From assembly GCA_016932475.1 (NCBI GenBank), contig JAFGCU010000125.1:1-64000 (forward strand): a stretch of 64,000 nt of DNA, written 5' to 3'. A program made the translations under genes and the position numbers. This document shows positions 48,375 through 55,928 of this stretch, in pieces; the stretch's first letter is position 1; each line of letters opens with the position of its first letter. The notes under the pieces were generated by a model. It was not told the origin of the DNA and made no database searches. It worked only from the letters and a program-made list of their open reading frames with translations. Source of the stretch: Anaerolineales bacterium (GTDB lineage: Bacteria > Chloroflexota > Anaerolineae > Anaerolineales > RBG-16-64-43).

Positions 48375-50150
48375 TCAGGCCGGGGGGGTGCCCAGGCGGG
48401 CGCGTTCCTGGTCCACGATTTCCGGAAGGAGCTTGCGGAAAAGCGGCTTCGGTTCGGCCAGCGGCTGCCCGGCCGCGAGCCGGCTCGGCTCCCATTTCCC
48501 GGCCGCGCCGGCGGAATCATAGGTCAGCACGGGCCGCGAGCCTAGCGAATCCGATCGCTCCTCAATCTGCTGGGTGCCGAACATCCGGCCGTGGTGGCCG
48601 AAACCGGTATGCAGCACTTCTGCGGAAAACGGGATGACCGGCGCGAGCAGCGTCTTGAGCGAATCGATCACGCGCAACCCGGTGAAGATCGTCTTGGCCG
48701 CCGCGGCCGGATCCGCTTTTATCTGGAACCAGGGCGCCTGCTGATCGAGGTAGCGGTTGGCTTCGCCGGCCAGCGCCATCGCCTCGCCGAGCGCGGCCCG
48801 CAGTTGAACCGCTTCGTACAGGCCGCCGACGGCGCCGAACGCCTGATCCGCCTTGGCCAGCAGTTCGTTGTCTTCCGTCCGCAGTTCGCCCGGATCCGGC
48901 ACCCGCCCGTCCCAGTTGCGGTAGGAAAAAGTCAGGACGCGGTTGGCGAGGTTTCCCCAGGTGGCGACCAGCTCGTCATTGTTGCGCCGTAGGAAATCGC
49001 CCCAATCCCAGTCGGTATCGCGGGATTCGGGCATGTTGACGGTCAGGTAATAGCGGACCGGGTCCGGTCCATAGCGTTCCACCGCATCCAGGCCCCAGAC
49101 GGCCCAGTTGCGCGAGCCGCTTATTTTCTTGCCTTCCAGGTTCATAAATTCGTTGGAAGGGACGTCCGTCGGGAGGTTGAGCGTGCCGTCCTTTTCGCCG
49201 ACATACAGGCGCGAGGCGCCGATCAGCTGCGCCGGCCAGATCACCGCATGGAAGGGAATGTTGTCCTTGCCGATGAAGTAGTAGGTCAGCGCCTGCGGGT
49301 CGTACCACCAATCCTTCCAGGCTTCGGGCATCCCGTGGCTCTTGGCCCACTCGAGCGAGGCCGAGAGATAGCCGATCACCGCCTCGAACCAGACGTACAG
49401 GCGTTTTTCCTCCCAGCCGGATTCCGGGAGCGGGATGCCCCAATCCAGATCGCGGGTGATCGGCCGTCCGTGCAGGCCTTCTTCTATCATGTTGCGTGCA
49501 AAACGCACGACGTTCGGACGCCAGTGTTCCTTTCCGGAGGAAAGGAATTGTATGAGTGCTGGGGAAAGTTTGGCGAGGTCGAGGAAGAAATGCTCGGTTT
49601 CGCGGACGATCGGGGTGGAGCCGTCGGTGCGGCTGCGCGGATGGATCAGCTGGGTCGCGTCCAGGAGGTTGCCGCATTGGTCGCACTGGTCGCCGCGCGC
49701 GTTCGGGAAGTGGCAAATGTAGCACTCGCCCTCCACGTAGCGGTCCGGAAGGAAGCGCTTCTCCTTCTCGGAGTACATCACCGACTGCTTTTCACGGTAG
49801 AGGAACCCGTTGGCTTGCAGCGCGCGGAATAAATCCTGCGCCACCTGGAAGTGATTTTCCGTATGTGTGCTGGTGAACAGGTCGTACGTCAGGCCTGTTT
49901 TCTGGAAGAGGTCTATGAATCGGCTGTGGTAACGCTTGTAGATTTCTTCCGGGGTCGTATTTTCCGCGTCGGCGCGGACCGTGATCGGAGTCCCGTGGCT
50001 GTCGGTGCCGGAAACCATCAGCACCCGGTTGCCTTTCAGGCGGTGGTAACGGGCAAAGACGTCCGCCGGCAGGTAGGAGCCGGTGACGTTGCCCACATGG
50101 ATATCGGCGTTGGCGTACGGCCACGCGACGGCGACGAGGATGTTTTTCAT
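48375..50150 (-). CDS. metG: Methionyl-tRNA synthetase
   Basis: A 591-residue class I synthetase that charges tRNA-Met. Fold marks are clear: AWPYANADIHVGNVTGSYLP at the N-terminus, VSGTDSHGTPI, a zinc knot with CYICHFP and CDQCGN near 145-160, GKDNIPFHAVIWP, and an anticodon domain after 400. Two signatures deviate: HIGH reads HVGN and KMSKS reads KISGS (KKISGSRNWAV). No C-terminal tRNA-binding EMAP-like domain follows. I chose the ATG at 50148-50150 (MKNILVAVAWPYA); the upstream extension is not family-like. Confidence 0.95.
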   Translation of the reverse strand: MKNILVAVAWPYANADIHVGNVTGSYLPADVFARYHRLKGNRVLMVSGTDSHGTPITVRADAENTTPEEIYKRYHSRFIDLFQKTGLTYDLFTSTHTENHFQVAQDLFRALQANGFLYREKQSVMYSEKEKRFLPDRYVEGECYICHFPNARGDQCDQCGNLLDATQLIHPRSRTDGSTPIVRETEHFFLDLAKLSPALIQFLSSGKEHWRPNVVRFARNMIEEGLHGRPITRDLDWGIPLPESGWEEKRLYVWFEAVIGYLSASLEWAKSHGMPEAWKDWWYDPQALTYYFIGKDNIPFHAVIWPAQLIGASRLYVGEKDGTLNLPTDVPSNEFMNLEGKKISGSRNWAVWGLDAVERYGPDPVRYYLTVNMPESRDTDWDWGDFLRRNNDELVATWGNLANRVLTFSYRNWDGRVPDPGELRTEDNELLAKADQAFGAVGGLYEAVQLRAALGEAMALAGEANRYLDQQAPWFQIKADPAAAAKTIFTGLRVIDSLKTLLAPVIPFSAEVLHTGFGHHGRMFGTQQIEERSDSLGSRPVLTYDSAGAAGKWEPSRLAAGQPLAEPKPLFRKLLPEIVDQERARLGTPPA

Positions 50151-50334
50151 CGTATGGATCTCCGCGGAAGGCGTCGGCTTGGAATTCGCGGAGTATAACA
50201 TCCGCGGCTGGAAATATGAAATTCCTCCCGGTGGAGTTCGGATGCGGGGCGGGGCGCGGCTACCATCGCCGCCGGAGCGGGGGCCGCGGAGAAAAACCCG
50301 GTCGGGAAAAAAGTGCCCGCGCGCCCGGATCATA

Positions 50335-50340
50335 TATAAT
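50335..50340 (+). promoter_or_regulatory. -10 of the ABC permease gene
   Basis: TATAAT within CATATATAATGG, 23 bases before the first ATG. No convincing -35. Confidence 0.45.
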
Positions 50341-50363
50341 GGTCCCCATCCGTTGCGCGGGGG

Positions 50364-51449
50364 ATGCATGGACGGATACCGCTCATGATGGCATACAGTA
50401 TCCGCAGACTGCTGATTTTACCGGTCACGCTGTTCGGCATGAGCGTGATCATTTTCCTGTTTATACAGTTGCTTGGTCCTGAAACGCGCGCCTCCTTCTA
50501 CATCAACCGAGTCCCCCGCAACCCGGCCGTGCTCGAGGGGATTATCAAGCGCTACGGATTTCGCGATCCCCTCCCGGAGCAATATTGGAACTGGGTTTAT
50601 GGGAAAACCGATCCCCAAACCGGTCTTGTCGAGGGTGGATTGTTGCGCGGCAACTTCGGTTTCTCCCGTTTCGGAGGGGTGCCGGTTGCCGATCTCATCC
50701 GATCGCGTTTTCCGGCCACACTCGAATTAACGCTGTTCGCGCTGGTGCCCATCCTGCTGCTCGGCGTTTCGGCCGGAATTAACGCGGCAGTCAATCACAA
50801 CCGCTGGGTGGATCAGGCTCTCCGGCTGTCCAGCATCATCGGATATTCCATCCCGGGATTTGTCCTCGGGCTCCTGCTCCTGATGATCTTCTATGCGGAC
50901 CGCGGCTGGTTTCCCGCCGGTCGCGTATCCGATTGGGTCCGTTTGGAGATATTACAGGGGACGTTCGAGATCAAGACCGGCCTGTTCGTGATCGATTCGG
51001 TGATCAACGGCCGCTTGGATGTGCTTTGGGATGCGCTGCGGCACCTGGTCCTTCCGGTCCTGACCCTCTCCTACGTATCCGTCGCGGCGTTCCTGCGGAT
51101 CTCGCGTTCGTCGATGCTCGAAGTGTTGCACCAGGATTTCATCGTCACCGCCCGCGCCAAGGGAATAACGGAAGATGAAATCGTCCGGAACCACGCGCTG
51201 CCCAACGCGCTGCTCCCGGTTGTCACCTATTCGGGGGTGGTGGCCGCCTCGTCGCTGAGCGGCGTCGTCATCATCGAAACGATTTTTAATTTTCCCGGAA
51301 TGGGATACACCGCCATGGAGGCCGCGCTTCAATTCGACGTGGCGACCGTCCTTGGGGTAACCATGCTGGCCGGGGTTATCGTGGTGGCCAGCAATTTGCT
51401 CGTGGATATTCTGTACGGTTTTCTGGATCCGCGCATTCGGTTGCATTGA
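50364..51449 (+). CDS. Peptide/nickel-type ABC transporter permease (DppB-like)
   Basis: A 361-residue inner-membrane permease with six helices. The first helix with its long following loop and the LGPETRAS region are typical of DppB/OppB. The coupling loop reads ITARAKGITEDEIVRNHALPNALLP (EAA motif) near residue 265. It would move peptides or similar solutes, but the usual DppC partner, binding protein and ATPases are missing on both sides. Start at 50364, or at the ATG pair 50385/50388. Confidence 0.9.
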   Translation: MHGRIPLMMAYSIRRLLILPVTLFGMSVIIFLFIQLLGPETRASFYINRVPRNPAVLEGIIKRYGFRDPLPEQYWNWVYGKTDPQTGLVEGGLLRGNFGFSRFGGVPVADLIRSRFPATLELTLFALVPILLLGVSAGINAAVNHNRWVDQALRLSSIIGYSIPGFVLGLLLLMIFYADRGWFPAGRVSDWVRLEILQGTFEIKTGLFVIDSVINGRLDVLWDALRHLVLPVLTLSYVSVAAFLRISRSSMLEVLHQDFIVTARAKGITEDEIVRNHALPNALLPVVTYSGVVAASSLSGVVIIETIFNFPGMGYTAMEAALQFDVATVLGVTMLAGVIVVASNLLVDILYGFLDPRIRLH

Positions 51450-51567
51450 CCGGGCTCTGATCGGTATTCCTCCAACGCAAGCAAAACCGACGCCGAAATC
51501 CACCCGGGCCGGAGAGGCCTTGGGGGCCGGTTTGCCGCGGCCGTCGACGGGTTTCGGTGCCGGACGA

Positions 51568-51960
51568 TCAGCGGACGGACCGCTTGGTTTTCGAATCCGC
51601 TTTCGCCCGGTTCTCCTTCACCCGGAATTTAACGATTTTGGCGATCAACCCGTATGGGATCGGCTTGTCCAGCGGAAACCGGATGGATCCCTTTGCGCCC
51701 GCATACGGCGCCAACTCCTTTTTAAAAGTTGAGGTGCCGCTCGGGGTCGGATAAAAACCGATGTGATGCGCAAAACCGCCGAAATGGACCAGGTTCCCGT
51801 TCAGGATAAACGTGGGGATCCCGTATTTGAGCGCCTCTTGCGCATCCGGCGCCGCTTTACGGATGACGGCTCTTACTTTCCCAAGGACGATTTGGACTTC
51901 TTTGGGATAGGCCTTTATGTAGGCATCAATTTCTTTGGAGGGTTTCTGCGCGGATTTCAT
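51568..51960 (-). CDS. DUF1801 protein (YdhG/iron-chaperone-like)
   Basis: A 130-residue cytosolic protein. The family pattern is clear: IDAYIKAYPKEVQIVLGKVR, ALKYGIPTFILNGNLVHFGG, HIGFYPTP and GSIRFPLDKPIP. The fold is related to frataxin-like and YdeI proteins, and the biological role is not settled. It stands alone on the minus strand. Confidence 0.88.
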   Translation of the reverse strand: MKSAQKPSKEIDAYIKAYPKEVQIVLGKVRAVIRKAAPDAQEALKYGIPTFILNGNLVHFGGFAHHIGFYPTPSGTSTFKKELAPYAGAKGSIRFPLDKPIPYGLIAKIVKFRVKENRAKADSKTKRSVR

Positions 51961-52059
51961 ATCGGCTCCCGTTTTTTCGGCTCTGGAAAACCAGCCTCAG
52001 TAAATTTTACGCGATCGCGGGCGGCACTGCAATCCGGCGCGGCCGCATCCAGGGCTTAT

Positions 52060-52430
52060 TAGGTTTCAAAACCACTGCCTATGGCAGTGAGTAGAATGAA
52101 AAGGTTCTACCGGTGAAGTGGTTTTTTTGTAGACTGAATAATCATGTGACAATCGGGCTGATGTGTTCTCAAAGGATACAGGGAAAATACCGCATCACGG
52201 CCCGGCTGCCCTTCCCCCCAGGGGTTCCTCCGTTTCAGAGGATGGTTCTACTCCCCCCATCCCGAAGGGATGGGGGGAGCGATCTCGGGGGGAGGGGAAC
52301 CGGGAAGGCTGCTTGGCAACGATAAAAAACCGGCAGGAGTGCACCTTCCAGGTGCGACGTTCTAAAGCATGCCCCGTCGTGATTGTAGACGGGGCCACCG
52401 CCAAAGGCGGTGGTAATTTATTCCGCTTCA
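52060..52430. mobile_element. IS200/IS605-like relic or non-autonomous element with structured ends
   Basis: No transposase frame remains, but both ends are folded as in IS200/IS605 elements. Left end: an outer stem AAAACCAC/GTGGTTTT (52068-52125) encloses hairpins CACTGCC/GGCAGTG (52073-52089, sharing bases with the outer stem) and GTAGAA/TTCTAC (52091-52110). Right end: GCACCT/AGGTGC (52341-52355), GCCCCGTC/GACGGGGC (52371-52395) and CCACCGCC/GGCGGTGG (52395-52413). In between lies an exact stem CTCCCCCCATCCC/GGGATGGGGGGAG (52251-52279). The gene-free stretch 51961-52597 is otherwise empty. Confidence 0.45.
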
Positions 52431-52597
52431 GGTTTTCCAAATGGGGCAGCCCCGGCGGAAAACAGGAGGCGCTCTACGGAAGCGCGGCGTTAAAACAAAG
52501 CCCGCGGAGGCGGGCTATGTGGATGGATGGGTTTTGCTCGGGAAGAGCATCGAAGATCAGCGCGGGGCTTTCGCCGCGCGCATAAAGTTGAATGGGC

Positions 52598-53773
52598 CTA
52601 CTGCGCATACTCCTGCAGCTGCCGGGCCCGCCGGGGGTGCCGCAGCCGCCGCAGCGCGCGTCCCTCGATCTGGCGGATCCGTTCGCGCGTCAGCCCGAAC
52701 TTCTGGCCGACTTCCTCAAGCGTGTACGGCCGCTCGCCGCACAATCCAAACCGCATCCGCAGGACTCTCGCCTCGCGCGGGCTGAGCGTTCCGAGCACTT
52801 CCTCGACTTTTTCGCGCAGGAGCTGTTCGCTGGTGCTTTCCATGGGGGAGGGAGTGAGCGTGTCTTCGACGAAGGTGATCATCTCCTCGTCTTCATCGCC
52901 GATCGGGTTCTCCAGGGATACCGGCCGCCACGAGACCTGCAGCATCCAATCCACCTTGCGCTCGTCCAGACCCATGATCTCCCCGATCTCCTCCGAGGTG
53001 GCCTTGCGCCCGGTGCGCTGTTCGATGTCGTGCGCCGTGCGGTACAGCCGCTGGATGCGGTCGGTCATGTGCACCGGAACGCGGATCGTCCGGCTTTGAT
53101 CGGCGATCGCGCGCGAGATGGTCTGCCGGATCCACCAGGTGGCGTAGGTGGAAAAGCGGAAGCCGCGGTGATAATCGAACTTCTCTACCGCCTTCATCAG
53201 GCCGAGGTTGCCCTCCTGGATCAGGTCCAGGAAGTGCACGCCGCGGCCCATGTAGCGCTTGGCGACGCTGACCACCAGGCGCGTATTGGCTTTGATCAAA
53301 TGCTCGCGCGCGGCCAGGCCGTCGAGGATGAGGCTTTCCAATTGGGAACGTTTCTGAGAGGTCAGAGGGGAGGCTTCGCGGGCTTTGCGCATCGTCCGCA
53401 GCCGCTGGGTGGCTTCCCGGCCGCGCTCGATCCGCTGCGCCAGCGCGACTTCCTCCTGGACGGAGAGCAGCGGCACCCGCGACATCTCTTTGAGGTACAG
53501 CCCCACCGTGTCTTCGATGGAAATGCGCGCGAGGTCGCTTTCCTTGCTGGCGGCGGCCCGCCGCGGAGCGGGCCGGACCGGTCCGTGGAGGCCGGTTTCG
53601 CAAACCTCGACACCGGCGCTGTGGAGGAAGGTCAGCACACGGTGGTATTCCCCCGCGCGTTTGGCGGCGCTGGGAAACGCCTCAAGGATGTCGTCGGTGG
53701 TGATGTACCCCTGGAAATCCGCCTGTGCCAATAGATCTGTAACTTGTTCTCGGTTTCGCCATTCACGCTCCAT
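52598..53773 (-). CDS. RNA polymerase sigma factor, primary (sigma70) type
   Basis: A 391-residue sigma factor. An N-terminal region 1.1-like part precedes region 1.2 ([17 protein letters not shown] near 88), region 2 ([47 protein letters not shown] near 165-225), region 3, and region 4.2 with [21 protein letters not shown] near 352. This is the SigA/RpoD pattern and fits the TTGACA/TATAAT-type promoters in the window. Without the rest of the genome I cannot tell the housekeeping factor from a group 2 paralog. Starts at ATG 53773. Confidence 0.95.
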   Translation of the reverse strand: MEREWRNREQVTDLLAQADFQGYITTDDILEAFPSAAKRAGEYHRVLTFLHSAGVEVCETGLHGPVRPAPRRAAASKESDLARISIEDTVGLYLKEMSRVPLLSVQEEVALAQRIERGREATQRLRTMRKAREASPLTSQKRSQLESLILDGLAAREHLIKANTRLVVSVAKRYMGRGVHFLDLIQEGNLGLMKAVEKFDYHRGFRFSTYATWWIRQTISRAIADQSRTIRVPVHMTDRIQRLYRTAHDIEQRTGRKATSEEIGEIMGLDERKVDWMLQVSWRPVSLENPIGDEDEEMITFVEDTLTPSPMESTSEQLLREKVEEVLGTLSPREARVLRMRFGLCGERPYTLEEVGQKFGLTRERIRQIEGRALRRLRHPRRARQLQEYAQ

Positions 53774-53975
53774 GCGGTTCTCTCCATGACAGGAAGGTCG
53801 TGCATGGGGGCAGGACGGCTTTCGTTTCTCCGGTTGGCTGGAATGATGGGAACGATGCCTTCACGCCCGAGTACGAGTTCAGTCTCAAGGGCTTCGCCGC
53901 GAGAGGGGTCCTCTCCGGTGAAGATGCCCGGGTGCCAAAACCCACGGCGGGATTTTGGACGGTTTGCGTTTCTGC

Positions 53976-54722
53976 CTATTTTTTTGTGGATTTTTTTTTC
54001 TTGCCGTCGGCGGGCATTTTCTTGGCGGCGGTGGTTTTCTTCCCTCCCTTGATCGGTTTGTGCGGCGGTTTGGCCGCGGGTTTTTTCAACGGCGGTTTCT
54101 TCTTCGTCGGCGGTTTTTTTCCGGATTGCGCGGGCTGTGCTTTGGCGGCCGGTTGTTCCGCGGCCGCCGCAACCGGGGAGCTTTCTTTTTTTGATTCCGT
54201 CTTCAACAGAATCCGCCCGGAAAATGCCGCCGCCGGCTCTTCGGCATGATGATGTTCCGCTTCCTCGTTAAGATCGGCGCCGCATACGGTGCATAATCCC
54301 CTGCAATCCTCGCGGCATAACGGACGGGTGGGCTGGTTGAGCAGAATGTATTCGCGCAGCAACGGCTCCAGATTCAGATGCGCGTCTTCTCCGACGGCCA
54401 GGAGCGGGTCGGTGGCATTCTGCGGCGGATACACGAAGAGCTCTTCGAGATGAATGGTGACCGGGGCGGAGAACGGCTTCAGGCAGCGGGCGCATTCGGC
54501 CGGAAGCCGGGCCGAAAACTCTCCCATGGAGACGATCCCCTGCGGGGTGCGGGTGAGCTGGAGGCGGCCGGTGAATGCTTCCACCTGGAGATCCCCGCCT
54601 AAATTTATTTTGTCTTCGCGGAAGTCGAACTGCCGGCCATACCCTGCCGTTTGGCTGAGGAGGAAACCAACATTCAGTCGAAGTGGGCGGTATTGAGTAT
54701 GCACTTGGGAAAACCGCATCAT
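53976..54722 (-). CDS. yceD: YceD/DUF177 family protein with basic C-terminal tail
   Basis: A 248-residue protein. Residues 1-165 match DUF177 (YceD, linked to 23S rRNA accumulation): ARLPAECARCLKPFSAPV, then LREYILLNQPTRPLC and CRGLCTVCGADLNEE. After that comes a low-complexity tail of about 75 residues rich in Lys, Pro and Ala (KKPPTKKKPPLKKPAAKPP), which the family normally lacks. yceD usually precedes rpmF; no L32 gene is seen in the 200 bases downstream. It is driven by the promoter at 54738-54767. Confidence 0.88.
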   Translation of the reverse strand: MMRFSQVHTQYRPLRLNVGFLLSQTAGYGRQFDFREDKINLGGDLQVEAFTGRLQLTRTPQGIVSMGEFSARLPAECARCLKPFSAPVTIHLEELFVYPPQNATDPLLAVGEDAHLNLEPLLREYILLNQPTRPLCREDCRGLCTVCGADLNEEAEHHHAEEPAAAFSGRILLKTESKKESSPVAAAAEQPAAKAQPAQSGKKPPTKKKPPLKKPAAKPPHKPIKGGKKTTAAKKMPADGKKKKSTKK

Positions 54723-54737
54723 TTCAAGGCTTTTTTC

Positions 54738-54767
54738 ATTTTAGCATATAAGGATATGCGAAGTCAA
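54738..54767 (-). promoter_or_regulatory. yceD promoter with internal inverted repeat
   Basis: On the minus strand: TTGACT (54762-54767), an 18-base spacer, TAAAAT (54738-54743). The spacer contains GCATAT AAGG ATATGC, an exact inverted repeat placed where a repressor or activator could act. Confidence 0.65.
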
Positions 54768-54790
54768 ATTTGAAGGCTATTTCGGACAAT

Positions 54791-54819
54791 TTGTGTCTCC
54801 ATCACCTCTTGAGTACAAT
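54791..54819 (+). promoter_or_regulatory. Promoter of the one-helix protein gene
   Basis: TTGTGT (54791-54796), a 17-base spacer, TACAAT (54814-54819). It is divergent from the yceD promoter, with about 25 bases between their -35 boxes. Confidence 0.6.
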
Positions 54820-54845
54820 ACGAGGGGGCATGAGGAGGTTGCGGT

Positions 54846-55046
54846 ATGGAGGATTTTTCTCACGAGGTTTTTTCGGAAGAGACTCGGCCAGGAGAATCCT
54901 TGCCGATCCAAGCTCGGTTGCAGGGCGTGGTGTCATCGCTTGCTCCGCAGCAGCGGCTGATCCTCTCGATCTTCCTTTTTATGGACGTATGCATTCTCTG
55001 CTTCGCAGTCCTTTTCCTTTTCAATAAAATCGAGCTCCCGTTCTGA
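54846..55046 (+). CDS. Small one-helix membrane protein
   Basis: A 66-residue protein: an acidic, polar first half (EDFSHEVFSEETRPGES) and one membrane helix (about 40-61) containing two Cys. I do not recognise it. Support comes from a good ribosome site (GAGGAGG), a fitting promoter and its place ahead of the Memo gene in the same direction, 42 bases away. Confidence 0.65.
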   Translation: MEDFSHEVFSEETRPGESLPIQARLQGVVSSLAPQQRLILSIFLFMDVCILCFAVLFLFNKIELPF

Positions 55047-55088
55047 TACGGCGTCGGTCCTCCGGACGGTTAGTGGAAGGTATTCCCT

Positions 55089-55928
55089 GTGGATATTAGA
55101 CCCTCTCCCATTGCTGGAACCTGGTACTCCAGCAACCCCGACGCCTTGGCCGATCAATTGGATGGTTTTTTACTGGCGGCCCGACCCCCGAAACCATCCG
55201 GCGAACTGATCGGGGTGATTGTCCCGCATGCGGGGCACCGCTATTCGGGCGCGGTGGCCGCCCAGGCCTTCCGGCTGATGCGAGGATTGACCCCGGAGAT
55301 CGTCGCGGTGGTTTCGCCGATGCACACCCCGGCTCCGGACCGGCTGGTGACCAGCGGCCATGACGCATATCAAACCCCGCTCGGGATCATTCCCGTGGAT
55401 GCCGATGCCGTCCGGGCGCTCCATGCCGCGCTGGAAACGCGTTCCGGTTTGCGCCTGTTTCCGCTCCGCAACGATCGCGAGCATTCGCTGGAGATCGAGC
55501 TGCCCTTCCTTCAGCGCGTGCTCGGAGAATTCCGCCTGCTGCCGGTGATGATCCTCGATCCGCAGGAATCCACCGCCCATGCGCTCGGATCAGCGCTGGC
55601 CGAAACCCTGGCCGGAAGGCGGGTACTGCTGGTGGCAAGCAGCGACCTTTCGCATTTCTATCCGGATCCGGCCGCGCGGAAATTGGATGCGGAAATGATG
55701 CGGCGGATCGCCGCCTTCGACCCCAGCGCGGTGATCCGCGCCGAGGAGGAAGAGGCCGCCTTCGCGTGCGGACGGGCGGCCGTTGCCGCCGTGTTATGGG
55801 CCGCGAAGGGGCTTGGCGCCGACCTTGTCACCCCGGTCGCCTACGGCAACTCCGGCGATGTGACCGGGGACCGATCCTCCGTCGTTGGATACGGCGCGGC
55901 GGCCATCTGGCGTCACGCCTCTCCATGA
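55089..55928 (+). CDS. Memo family protein (AmmeMemoRadiSam system protein B-like)
   Basis: A 279-residue protein of the MEMO1 family, related to extradiol dioxygenases. Conserved segments are SPIAGTWYSS at the start, GVIVPHAGHRYSG near 38, REHSLEIELPFLQ near 129, and VASSDLSHFYP near 182, which supply the metal-binding His residues. Partners of the three-gene AmmeMemoRadiSam set (an AMMECR1 and a radical SAM protein) are not in the window, so the function is uncertain. The start is GTG 55089 with GGAAGG upstream. The stop overlaps priA as ATGA. Confidence 0.9.
   Translation: MDIRPSPIAGTWYSSNPDALADQLDGFLLAARPPKPSGELIGVIVPHAGHRYSGAVAAQAFRLMRGLTPEIVAVVSPMHTPAPDRLVTSGHDAYQTPLGIIPVDADAVRALHAALETRSGLRLFPLRNDREHSLEIELPFLQRVLGEFRLLPVMILDPQESTAHALGSALAETLAGRRVLLVASSDLSHFYPDPAARKLDAEMMRRIAAFDPSAVIRAEEEEAAFACGRAAVAAVLWAAKGLGADLVTPVAYGNSGDVTGDRSSVVGYGAAAIWRHASP

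Noticed and set aside
46797-48545. A 582-codon plus-strand frame opposite the membrane protein and RNase D genes
   Set aside because: Composition is Gln/Arg/Gly/Pro-rich without motifs; the minus-strand proteins are credible.
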